This document shows positions 1-10,687 of a stretch of DNA of 64,000 bases, one piece after another. The notes below the pieces were generated by a model. It was not told the origin of the DNA. It worked only from the letters and a program-made list of their open reading frames with translations, and did not search any database. The number at the start of each line of letters is the position of its first letter. The first letter of the stretch is position 1. This stretch comes from Bemisia tabaci. Lineage: Eukaryota > Arthropoda > Insecta > Hemiptera > Aleyrodidae. The DNA lies in assembly GCF_918797505.1 (NCBI RefSeq), contig NC_092798.1, forward strand, positions 49,746,985 to 49,810,984, in the 5' to 3' direction. Both the position numbers and the translations under genes were made by a program.

Positions 1-94
1 ACCTTGGAGCATTATGGTCATCGCAATGACACCTTAGACGTCATCGCTCTTCCGGATGCTACCGAGATATATACTCTGGGGGGCCCGCGGCGCA

Positions 95-180
95 GGGTCG
101 TATCTTCGAGGCAGCGATCTAGTGATAGCGCTCTTGTATTCTCCGAATATACTGTCCACTCTACCATTTGAGTTACGTGA
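95..180 (-). other. tRNA-like relic or tRNA-derived SINE head
   Basis: On the minus strand, TAACTCAAATGGTAGAGTG (about 157-176) resembles a tRNA D-arm and pol III A box, with a perfect ACTC/GAGT stem. About 40 nt downstream, CTCGAAGAT weakly resembles a B box. I could not fold a proper anticodon stem or acceptor stem, so this is not a functional tRNA; a SINE head or a decayed tRNA copy is more likely. Confidence 0.25.
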
Positions 181-439
181 GTTAGATTATTTTATCCCCC
201 CATTACAATAGCTGACCTAAAGAGCCGAGCTTGAGGTTGGCATATTTTCATCCTGCAGAGACTGTTTCAGTAACGTTCAGTTTATAATTGGTGAAGTAAA
301 TTTTGGTTTTTCCTAAGCGGAACGTTCGAATTTATGCATCAGAACACATTAATATCTCGAATTAGGAGTTATATACTTCCAATAATTTTTGTAGCGCTTT
401 CATTCAAACTTGTGCAATGACAATTGTAAACCGAAGATT

Positions 440-535
440 CACCTTCAATTAGCCGGTTATGCAAAATGACTGTCGTGCTGCACGAATAGTGGTATCAACA
501 TTTTACATGGAGATTATCGCAGTGTGTTGAAGGCG
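440..535 (+). repeat. CCTTCAA/CGAATAG module, two-ended form
   Basis: It starts CACCTTCAA, has CACGAATAGTGGTATC in the middle and ends TTGAAGGCG, the inverse of its start. It closely matches 23926-24020 and 25195-25290, including GCAAAATGACTGTCGTG. Confidence 0.7.
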
Positions 536-1829
536 TTTCTGTTTATCTCCTCAATCGAGCAGTGTTCTTCCCCGCCTTGTATTGTTAGACGTTTGAACAT
601 TGTGCAACAGCTGAGCCGATACACCGAGATGAAAAATGTCATATTTTTAATACCGAAAGGTCGGTTACCGTAACTGTTAGTGTGCGATTCAACTCAAGTA
701 GATTATTTTTGATTTTCTAAAACCAGGGAGTTTTTAAGTTTCGCAACGAAAATCGTTTAAATCTTGGTTACGAGTTCCTTTCAGTCGTTCTCGTTTTGTA
801 AATTGTGTTCTGCGTACAATTTTTATGTGAAAACGTATTAATAGCTATAGTGCAACCCACGTATCTAAATTTCAAAATTTTCGCTCCTATTTTACTTTTT
901 CGAGAAAAAACAAGATATCTTTACAGCGTGAAATTATTGCAGAATATTCTGCCAACAGAGGAGAACAGGCGAGGAGGTTTTTAATAAATTACACAGACTA
1001 GTTTTCCGAGGAAACATTATGGCAGGATAGAAAGTCTCCAACATCGCTAACGTAGATACGTGGTTTCAAACTTGGCCATCGATATCATAATCTTTAAAAT
1101 CGCACCCTGTCTAGTGGTCTATCCGAAGAAGGTGGCGGAAAATTTCGGAGCACCGTTGGGAGAGATAAAAGCACGGCATACATTTTACAGGGGTTTCATT
1201 CGGGGACGTCCTGTACAAGGAAAAATACAGTTTATTTCAAGACGATCTCACCCCTCCACCCGCCACCCCTAGAGACGACGCCTGTGGTGGCTTGAGCCCT
1301 GAATATATTCGCGTTAAGGGGGTCTTTGGCTCGGAGGAAAAGATTCCAAGTCTCAAACATACGTCCCGTATAAATTAATTCAGAATTCGAGTGTGTAACA
1401 AGGGTTTTTATCCGGGAAATTCTCTGGAAATATTTAAATTTATTTAAATTCGAAGCACACGCGGCAGGCTGTGTTCTTGGAGCTGCAGTGCGCTGGATTT
1501 AGACGGGCTCCTCTCCCCGAGTCGCGGGCTCCCGTCACCCGGATATGTGAATTTACGCGAAAATGTAAAAATGAGGACTCTACGAGGGTTCGAAAGAAAC
1601 CGGAGTGCTCCATATTCACACGTTTTCAAAAAGATTAGTTTCCCCCCCTTATTGAGTATTTTACAAATTTAAGGTGTGATACAATTCCATGTTCAGATTT
1701 TATAAAGTCTTTTTATTTTTGAATTCAATTTATGTACGTAGAGATTTTTACGAACACTTTTAAGGGTTTGAGTGAGAGGGAAAACTTGAGACGCTTGAAA
1801 AGTGAGTACAGGCTATGGTGGAGCAGGTA

Positions 1830-2345
1830 AAACACAAAAAGAAAGGACAGACCAGGAGAAGGGGGAAAGAAAGGGGGAGAAATAGAGGAAGATATGAAAG
1901 AAAGTGAGTTGCAGAGATAGAAGCAGGGAAAGAGGGAGAGAAGGAAGGATAGGAAGAACGAGGAAGAAAAAAAGACAGAAAAAGAGGAGAGAAAAAGAAG
2001 AAGAGACGGAAAATACCAAAACAGGGATAGTGTTAAGAGAAGGAATTAGAGGAAGAAGAGGAGAGACAATAATACCAATGAGAAAATGAGGAAGCATATA
2101 CTTAAGAAATAATAATTGGAAGCTGAAAAAGAAGAAGAAGAAGAAGAAGAAGAAGAAGAAAACAGACGAGGAAAAACTAAAGGAGAGGAAGGAAAAGTGA
2201 CAACAGAGAATAGGAGGCAAAAAAAGCATAATGAACTTTTCTTCGTCATTTCCTCTATCTTCTTTCCTCTTTTTCCCTAGCTCTTTTTCCTTCCTCCTTT
2301 TTTCCTCTCTCTTTCTTCTCTCTCCTCTTTTCTTGCTTCCATAAT
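1830..2345. repeat. Long purine tract with (GAA)10, then pyrimidine tract
   Basis: About 390 bp are almost pure A/G on the + strand, including (GAA)10 at 2131-2161. From about 2236 to 2345 the + strand becomes T/C-rich. Long low-complexity open frames on both strands here (Arg/Glu/Lys or Phe/Ser-rich) are by-products of composition. Confidence 0.85.
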
Positions 2346-2640
2346 TCCTTCATTGCCTTCTTCTGCGTCCTCGTCTCCTGCTCAGACCCGAGTTTGTTTT
2401 GGCTCTCGCGGACGAACACAACTCACGGTAAATACCCCGTTGACGGGTTTAAGAATATCCGCCTTTGTCGATGAACTTTTCACGGTATTAAAATCGGGCT
2501 CTTAATCCGTTTTTACACGGTCTCCTTTTTCGCGCTGGCCGCTCGCTTTGGAAAACACCGGCCTTTGTTCCAGGCTCCACAGTCCTCGTTCTTTCGGAAG
2601 TTGAGTGAGGCTTTATTCTCCGTAATTACTTTTGCGCGCT

Positions 2641-2900
2641 TATACTGCCGTGCTAAGGAAGAACGTCACATGAGCCCTCAGACTTTGCCATATTTCCTTC
2701 AATAGAAACCTAATTTACTAGGAAATATTGAATATTTTTCTTCAATTTTTTTGGACAATTTTGTTCGCAATTTTGTCTAAAATGTCTGCATATTTCAAGG
2801 AAGAATACGTATAATCTTTCTCAAAAATACATGTTTTATCCGATGCAATTTGGCAACTCTCGAATGTTCATACGGCCTTCTTCCTTAGCACGACAGTATA
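2641..2900. mobile_element. R1 miniature inverted-repeat element
   Basis: The ends are near-perfect inverted repeats, TATACTGCCGTGCTAAGGAA at the left and TTCCTTAGCACGACAGTATA at the right, with TTTGGCAACTCTCGAATG inside the right end. It is about 260 bp, has no coding capacity and is AT-rich in the centre. A TA duplication is possible. Confidence 0.8.
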
Positions 2901-4454
2901 GGTGATAGAATCCCCCCCGTATTTCACTTCCGGGCTTCGTCATAATCTTCGCTACGGCTCTCCGTCTAGAACCTTTGCTCTGGATGGTTTTGACACAGGT
3001 CAAAGGCTACGTCAAGTGTTAAATCCTGTGCTACTGGACTAATTACTTATTTAAAAAAAATGGGGGAGGGCCGGGTTCTTGATGACCAGAAAGCGATATA
3101 AACCGAGACTACAAAGTATTTTCAATTTTTCAGGGGAGACTCGTGAAAAACACAGAGAAAGTTGGCCCAACTCTTAAGACCGTTTAAAATTGTAAAATTT
3201 TATCGTCTTGTGTTATTAGCATTTAGAATGAGTGTTGAATGGAAGGAAACGACCGCGATTTCAGTGTTTTTAAAAAATGAGCATCCTCATCTTTATCTTT
3301 TTAAATTCCTACAATAGTTTTTTTTATATCACCAAATAATGTTAGTTTTAAATAAAAACTATTGTGTACATTGTATTACTGCACGGATGTTCGCTTTTTT
3401 AAAGTGAAGCAGAGGTTGCTTAATTTTAAACATTTTTTCATCGTGTTCGTTTTCTTTTGCTAAAGACTCAAATAATTTTATTGCTCATTTCTGCCTTTCC
3501 ATTTCCTCTGGGAATCCTAGGTAAAACGAAAGAAAACGCAAAAAAATGGGGATTTGGAAAATTCTATGAACCCTCAAAAAATATTTTGCTTCCCTTTCAT
3601 CGTAACTACAGGTCGCTGTTCAATTTTGTACCATTTTTTTTTCTTTTTTATCATTTGAAAGTGAACATTTGACGACTTGAAACGCCCTACTTTTTCCTTT
3701 CTTTATTTTTTTTGAAGCGTAGTAATTGTAGTATCCATCTTACTTAGTTACATAATTTGTGCCGTTTCATCATGTTCACTGCAATGACATTTCACTAAAA
3801 ATGTCAAAGGCTCATGTGTAAGTACTGGATAACCATAACTAGAGAAAACAATTTCAGAAGTCGCTCCCGGACGAAAGAAACTTTTGCGTCTATAAAACGA
3901 AACAAAGGGTCGTAGGGCCTCTTTAAAACCTTTCATTGTTTTAACTCCGGCGAAGACAAAAGTCCCGAAAGAGGGTCAATTATTTAAAATAATGTAACTC
4001 GATTAAGTATTTGTATTCCTCAGCTCCCCTTTCTACCACTTCCTTAAATGCGGCAGACTTCCGTCTACGAAAATGTAAATTAATATGAAGAAGATCTTTT
4101 TCAAAAGGTCGTGTTGCGGCCGTCGTCGTTTTGTTGAAAATTTTTAGGGTGTAAAAATGTCTCCGGACTCGGCAAGCAACTTTGATTCGGATGTTGTCAG
4201 TTTGACGGTTGTTTTTTCCCCAGGAATCGCATGGGGCGATGGAACTCACCTCCGTTATCCTCCTAAGTTTCGCCTTCAAAACGTCGTGTAGGCATCATGA
4301 GTTACAATGCGATGTCTGAGGAACAGCGCCGCTTATCTTCAAACTGACAATTTTATAAGGCGAAGAGAAAACTTCACCATTTTTGTAATTCAAGATCAGA
4401 TTTGCAATTGTTTGATACATTACAGCCTTATTACAGCGCTCCCCTGCGGATTTG

Positions 4455-4587
4455 GAAACTACTAGTTACAACTAAAGATTTTATTTCGACCGAAAGCGTC
4501 GTTTCTCGTCGACAAAAGTCGGTTTCTTCTAGTCAAATCTGCACTTTGAGTCATTTTCTTCAGTTCAAGAAAGTTTGCGATGTTATC

Positions 4588-4633
<46 letters not shown>

Positions 4634-4795
4634 TCGAACTTAACGATGACAAAGCGACGCTTTTTTAACTCAAAAAAGCTAACCTTAAGCTAAATCCGTA
4701 CGAATCTAACGAAAAAAATCAACTGTGTTCGACAAGAAACGACGCTTTCAGTCAAAATTCAACAATATCTCCAGAAATTGTTTTTTGAGTGTAGG
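4455..4795. mobile_element. Poly-T foldback element (R3b) with 42 T
   Basis: AAAGCGTCGTTTCTCGTCGA on the left is mirrored by GACAAGAAACGACGCTTTCA on the right, with a pure T tract at 4589-4630 between. It is related to the element nested at 63159-63436, which has the same GCGTCGTTT arms and a poly-T centre. End positions are approximate. Confidence 0.6.
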
Positions 4796-4823
4796 TCATG
4801 AAGCTCTTAGTCTTAGGGCCAAA

Positions 4824-5079
4824 CTGCCGCGCTAAGGAAAAATACCGTATGAATAACATTCGAGAGTTGTCAAATCTCGCTCGATAAAACATGCGTTTTC
4901 GACAAAATTCATTGATATTTCTCCTTGAAAATTTCAGATATTTCAGATTAAACTGCGAACTACATTTTCTGAATATTTTTGAAAAAAATATTCACAAATT
5001 TCACAATAATTTCGGTTTTCATCGGAGGAAATCTGGCAACGTCGGGAGGCTCATACGGCGATCCTCCTTAGCACGGCAG
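4824..5079. mobile_element. R1 element
   Basis: CTGCCGCGCTAAGGAAAAAT at the left and CCTCCTTAGCACGGCAG at the right, with ATCTGGCAACGTCGG near the right end. Same layout and size as the copy at 2641-2900. Confidence 0.75.
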
Positions 5080-5687
5080 CAAAGAAAGCAGCCAACCTAA
5101 TGCTCAGAATGAATTATTATACCTTTTTATACAGATAAAAAGGGGTAGGGGTCATTGGATGATATGGGCATTTCCAATTAATTGTGATAGTACCCCAATA
5201 AATTCAGTTAATAACCCAAATGTTGCAGTATTTTGTTGGGGACATTTTTTTTTCAGTGTAACCTCCACAGTTACCAAAATTTCCGCACTCTTCCCAAATA
5301 GAAACCCAATTTTGACTTGAGGGATGAAAACCGGCAGGCGCGCAGCACTTTTTTGATTAGTTTAAAAGTTGAGAGGAGCGTTGCGTCAGGCTGGGTCGTA
5401 AACGTGAGAAAGTTGAATGAAAATAACCCTCGAGTCGCGATCAAATCACCGAGGCATATTCTCGTAGGGGGATGAAATTAACTGCTACTTATCCGGATTC
5501 ACGTCATGAGTGCGTATTATCAACGGGAGCCAATCCAAAGTTCGCGGATGCATGCCGCGAGTGCCCATTCATTCATCGTCCTCTCGCTCCTATCTCTCCG
5601 CGTTTCAATTTTAGAGAGCTCCCGTAAATGAATGGATAAAAAGAATCGGCGGGAACTTTCCTTTTTTTTCTCTTATTTCTCGCATTG

Positions 5688-7605
5688 ACCGACCGAAAAC
5701 CCGGTGTGCAGCGAGCAGAATGCGCTAGATTTACCCTAAATTTCCTCCGCTGCACTGTGGATCGAGTCAATAGGAGAGGTCGGACAAAATTTGGAAACTT
5801 TAATAGCTTATAACTCCGTTCATACAAAACTTTTAGGTATTTAAAGTGATTTCATTGGTTTCCTCGTGAAATTTTTATCTAAAAACACTCCTTGTAATTT
5901 AAAATGTGACAATGGGCCTGTTGCAAACTTTTGCTAGAGCAAAACTAAGAGTTGTTTCTTATAGATAATGCCTCAAAAATCACGATGAGCGCATCGGCAA
6001 ACTCTGAAATGCACTCATAACTTCACAATCTGCGTAAGAAATTTGCGGTTTTTTGAGCTTCCCGCTTCAAAAACGATACTACGGCACAGGTGAACATTTT
6101 GTTAGAGGAGTCGTTCCATCGTCTGCAATACTCATCATGGCCGACGCCAATCCGCCAAAACACGTGTGATGGTACGAGATAACACCTGAACAGGATTAGA
6201 CCAAGTAACAATCGGCGTGTTTACGTTCATATTTTTCTCGCCCGCCTTGATTGACCTTGAACTCTCCTCGAATTACGCGCAGAACTGCGCAAGCGTCGGC
6301 CATGATGAATATTGCCGACGATGGAGCGACTCCTCTAACAAAATGTTCACCTGTGCCGTAGTATCGTTTTTGAAGCGGGAAGCTCAAAAAACCGCAAATT
6401 TCTTACGCAGATTGTGAAGTTATAAGTGCATTTCAGACTTTGCCGATGCGCTCATCGTGATTTTTGAGGCATTATCTATAAGAAACAACTCTTATTTTTG
6501 CTCTAGCAAAAGTTTGCAACAGGCCATTACACTCAGAATTTGCATTTTTAGTTATAATTTCATGCTCAACCTCTCTGATTGATCTGATCGACCGGAGACC
6601 CGGTGTGCAGTGAGCAGGATGCTCTAGATTTACCCCAAATTTCCTCCGCTGCACTGTGGATCGAGTCAATAGGAGAGGTCGGACAAAATTTGGAAACTTT
6701 AATAGCTTATAACTCCGTTCATACAAAACTTTTAGGTATTTAAAGCGATTTCATTGGTTTCCTCGTGAAATTTTCTTCTAAAAACACCCCTTGAAGTTTA
6801 AAATGTGACGAAGTGTGCAGCAAGGAGAATGCACTAGCTTTACCCTAAATTTCCTCCGGTGCACCGTGGATCGAGTCAATAGGAGAGGTCGGACAAAATT
6901 TGGAAACTTTAAATGCTTAAAACTCCGTTTGTACAAAACTTTTAGGTATTAAAAGCGATTTCATTGGTTTCCTCGTAAAATTTTCTTTGAAGAACACACC
7001 TTAAAATTTAAAATGTGACGAATTACACTTCAGAATTTGCAGTTTTTGTTAAAAATTTCATGCTCGACCTCTCTGATTGACTTGATCCACTGTGCGGTAG
7101 GAACTTTGTTTTTTTACATTGACCGATCGGAAACCCGGTGTGCAGCGAGTAGAATGCGCTAGATTTACCCTAAATACCTCCGTGTACAGTGATCGAGTAA
7201 ATTGGACATGACATTTTGACCATAAACTGCAAATTTGATGTTTATCTCGTTACATCTAAACTAAAGGATGCATCCAGAAGACATTTCACGAGTACCAGTG
7301 AAACCATTTTAGAACTCAAAGTTTTTGTATGAACGGAGTTATAGGCGTCTGAAGGATCCGAGGAATGCGTGGATCAAATAAGTTGGACATGAAATTTTGT
7401 ATCAAAACTGCAAATTTTGATGTTTATCTCGTCACATTTTAAACTTTAAGGTATGACTCCAGAAGACAATTTCACGAGGAACCAGTGAAACCAGTTTTAG
7501 AACCTCAAAGTTTTTATGAACGGAGTTATAGGCGTCTGAAGTCTTCCAAATTTTTCCGACCTTCCGATTTTTCCGATTGACTCGCTCCACTGTGCGGTGG
7601 AGCCC
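5688..7605. repeat. R4 repeat cluster, direct then inverted units
   Basis: Units of about 280 bp contain CCCGGTGTGCAGCGAGCAGA, CACTGTGGATCGAGTCAATA, TAACTCCGTTCATACAAAAC and AAAATGTGACGAA. Direct copies begin near 5688, 6587, 6812 (truncated) and 7120. From about 7200 to 7605 two more copies run in the opposite direction. The first unit is split by the foldback at 5911-6527. Solo copies occur at 18265-18545 and 21238-21480. Confidence 0.75.
5911..6527. mobile_element. 617 bp foldback nested inside an R4 unit
   Basis: About 230 bp arms start AATGGGCCTGTTGCAAAC and end with the inverse, GTTTGCAACAGGCCATT. The arms match almost base for base, including CTCATCGTGATTTTTGAGG. It interrupts the R4 sequence AAAATGTGAC/ACACTCAGAATTTGC, which is uninterrupted at 7010-7035. 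Confidence 0.85.
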
Positions 7606-8098
7606 AAGCCCGATGATTTTGAGCCGTCCGTAATTGAATCGCTCGTTTCGAAAGTTCGCATCGAAAAAAATTTGGATGTTTAATTAACATCCTGGTTGTT
7701 AAATTAACATTCTGGTTGTTTAATTAATATCTGAGTTGTTAAATTATTGTGCGATGACCTCAAAAAGTTTGTCTTCACTACTCCTGCTGTTACTTCTACG
7801 TCCCGAGGATATTAATTTTACAGCGGGAGCAGTTGAGACAAACGTTTTGAGGTCGTTGCATGGATTTTTCAAAAGGTTCAGTTACACGATCAAATTGAGC
7901 CATCAAACTGAAGCTCTGATTGGTGGAAAAATACCTGAGGTGAGGATGCGACCAATGAGAGGCCCAATTAGATGGCTCAATTTGATCGTGTAACTGAACC
8001 AAAACAATCAAGATGTTCGTTCGTCGTTTCCCCGAAGGAGCGCAACTTAATTCCAAGGCTCAACTAGAGAACGGTTAAAGGACAATTTTTTTCAAATC

Positions 8099-8158
8099 GC
8101 CTCATTCAAAATGATACCCTCGACCATCGCTCGAGTGAAATAGTTGTATGCTTGCGCT
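8099..8158 (+). repeat. CCTTCAA/CGAATAG module (decayed)
   Basis: CGCCTCATTCAAAATGATAC, then a CTCGA...TCGAG hairpin, then GAAATAGTTGTATGCTTGCG. It is a diverged copy of 13629-13693, with the same downstream sequence (GCAGAATTTCTCGTTA). Confidence 0.55.
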
Positions 8159-8192
8159 GCAGAATTTCTCGTTACCAGCCTCTCATTTCTCT

Positions 8193-8490
8193 CACGAAGG
8201 AACGTAACTCTATTCCAAGGTTGTAAAATTGACCCAAACTGTTAAATTAGACCGCGTTAAACAGAGAGGAACTAAGATAGATGAGCTATTGCCTAATTTA
8301 ACTGGGCGATTCAATTTTTTTTTACATGAAAACGGTTGTACTGATTTTTGTGCAAATTTCAGTGAATTTTCTGCATAGTGAGAAGCAAGGGCCTTAAAAT
8401 TTTCAAAGGAATACGCACAAACGTTCTCTTGTAAAAAAAAAATAAATTGCTCAGTGAAATTTGGCAATAGCTGATGTGGCTTAGTTCCTT
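8193..8490. mobile_element. R8 miniature inverted-repeat element
   Basis: It begins ACGAAGGAACGTAACTCTAT and TCCAAGGTTGTAAAATTG and ends in a decayed inverse (TTGGCAATAG...GTTCCTTA). Related copies are at 42690-42945, 52600-52860 and 58790-59040. Confidence 0.55.
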
Positions 8491-10533
8491 ACTGCTAAAC
8501 TCGGTCCAATTTTTCTTGACTCAGTTTTTTCCCATAAGACAGTATTTTGAAAACGCAGAGCCCCGTGGCATGGCGCACACTGTGACGAAATGGGTAAAAG
8601 GTCGGACATGGGGGTGTATCTAATTTTGGATCCGGAGTGGGCATGAAATGTTCCTAAGGGTTCATACTATACGGATCTAGCATGTATTTTCAATTTTTTT
8701 CCTCCAATTTTTTCCTAGAGCTCCTCAAATGTGGCAGATTCCGCTGTTCCTGAAATTGTCACACTTCGTCAAAATCTTTTCGACCCTTATATTTTGTTGT
8801 GACGTTATTGCATGTAAATTTTGATACCTGGAACTTATTGTTGAGACTCCAAGGAACATTTTTCACTGGTTATAATTGATATTATGTCAAATCTGAAGGC
8901 TGCCACGTAACTCTAAAGTTACCTACTTCAAAGAGATGAAAATTGAACTTTAAGCAAGCTTTCAAAAAATTCGCCGCATTTCGCCGAAAAAGTAAGCATA
9001 TGGCGTGCTCCAGTAATCTTTTGAGAATGATAATCAGCCATATTTGCTTGCAGATAGCTGCACATTCGCGAAATTTATTGAAATTTGCAGACGGCACAAG
9101 GCATCCTGCAAAAGCGTACGTAGGGACGTCCCTCCTAAAAAATTGGAAAATGTACAATTGTTCATATATTTTGTATGGTTTTAAGACCAGCATTCCTCTG
9201 CCCAAGATACCTTAATTATAACCCCCCCCCCCTCCCCCCGGTGTCAGCTTAGAGGTATTTGCCTCTCTCGAAAGCAAATATCGCAGGTTGCTAAATGCGC
9301 TTAATCTTATTATTAGACCCTGCGAAGTAAGGCGTAGCAGTTTTATCTAAGTAATATTGTGAACATAATAATGACTACGCATAGTAGTGTTAAACATCAG
9401 CAAATATGGTTACATTCCATCCGCTTAAGACGCGACGTACAGCGTAACTGGCCAATGCGGATTTCCCATCGTAGGATTGGAGGTAAATTGATCGACGAGG
9501 GGACTTTATCCTAACTGTTACTAATCCATTTATTGATGACTGTTATGCCACCTGAATCTGGTATCCAAAACAATCGAGGGGATAAGAGGAAATGCATCAA
9601 ATAATCAGTTTTACATTAAACACTTGTATATGGTTGATAACAACAATAAAAACGCAATAATCTTAATCGCAAAATCTTAAAAATCATGAGGCCACTGCAC
9701 TTCTAGTCCTTCATCATAGCAATAATGACATGCAGTGACATCAACTTCGAAGAGGACCCTCCTGAAGAGAGGTAGAGGAAGTAGAGGAATCGATGGACGA
9801 TGGCGGAACGGACGACAGCGAATAAGATGATTACATAGGCCTTCCAACCGATTGTTTCTGTCAACTGTGTTCTAATAGCGAACCGTATACTGAATAAGTA
9901 TAGAGTTTTTTCATGAACTGACGATTTACTTTAATTTCCTATTGTTTCAATACGTTCTAATTATTCCACTTTGAAATAACTGCACAATAATCAGATATAT
10001 TAAAGCATAATTTTATTGTACCCGATACTTCTTCCTTAATGTTGATGTGATGTAATGTTGGCGTCGATGTATCGATAGAACTGTGGTCAAAATCGAATTC
10101 TACGATAAAAATACTTCAGATTATGTGAAATTTAACTTGAAATTTTGGAAAAGGGAGTGAAACAGTTGAGAGAAACTGGAGAGAAAATTTACGAAAACAC
10201 CTTGGTTCCTACAATCCTGAGCAATACTTCATAAAAACACCCGAAAACATGCATTTCCGTTTGAAAATCGGCAAACTAAGGTCAAAATCGGATTCTGCGA
10301 TGAAAATACTTCGGGAACGCATGATTCTGACCTGAAATTTCATAAAGATCAAAGGATATAGCGGAAAGAAGTTGCGGAGGAAGTCCATGACCGGGCAATC
10401 CTATGTTTCGTCACAGTGTGTGTGCGTCGAGCTGCGCAATGGCCACGGGGAGATCATTAATCGTTTGAAAACTGCTCACATTTTTTGGCGAGTGTTTCAA
10501 TGACCTCATAGACGAATATTTTGTCTGTTTCAG

Positions 10534-10687
10534 ATGTCAAAAGTCGGAGATGGTGTCATGGCGAGCACATTGAGATTCGTCCCAACTTCTAAAGATGACA
10601 ATATGAATTTGATCTGTCGCGCAGTAAATCCTAAGCTCCCATCACCAAGCGGGGCCCTCGAAGACTCAGTGAAACTCAATGTCCTAT
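10534..10687 (+). CDS. Exon: C-terminal half of a Sidestep Ig domain (probably Ig3)
   Basis: The exon follows TCTGTTTCAG and ends before GTAAGT. It is read from its first base and ends in phase 1. It encodes the E-F-G strands of an Ig fold: STLRFVP, then LICRAVNP with the G-side cysteine, then a DSVKLNVL strand. The N-terminal half with the first Cys and Trp must be on an upstream exon; I did not find it in 1-10533. The ATG at its first base is an internal Met, not a start codon, because the segment begins mid-domain directly after a splice acceptor. Numbering as the third Ig domain rests on the two Ig domains and FN3 that follow. Confidence 0.85.

Larger units (their letters stand above)
1..10533. 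other. Upstream flank or intron of the Sidestep-type gene: no gene recognised
   Basis: No exon for a signal peptide or the N-terminal Ig domains was recognised, and open frames here lack domain motifs. The stretch holds a tRNA-like relic, purine/pyrimidine tracts, R1 elements, a poly-T element, a cluster of R4 repeats with a nested foldback, and an R8 element. Stretches 540-1830, 2900-4350 and 8490-10530 show nothing I can name. Because the first visible exon starts inside an Ig domain, most or all of this stretch is probably intron. Confidence 0.6.

Noticed and set aside
95..180. Functional tRNA gene
   Set aside because: No proper anticodon or acceptor stem could be formed.
1813..2249. Ser/Phe/Leu-rich minus-strand and Arg/Glu/Lys-rich plus-strand frames
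   Set aside because: Low-complexity translation of a purine tract.
10534..10536. ATG as the start codon of the Ig gene
   Set aside because: It directly follows a splice acceptor and the protein begins mid-Ig domain, so it is an internal Met.
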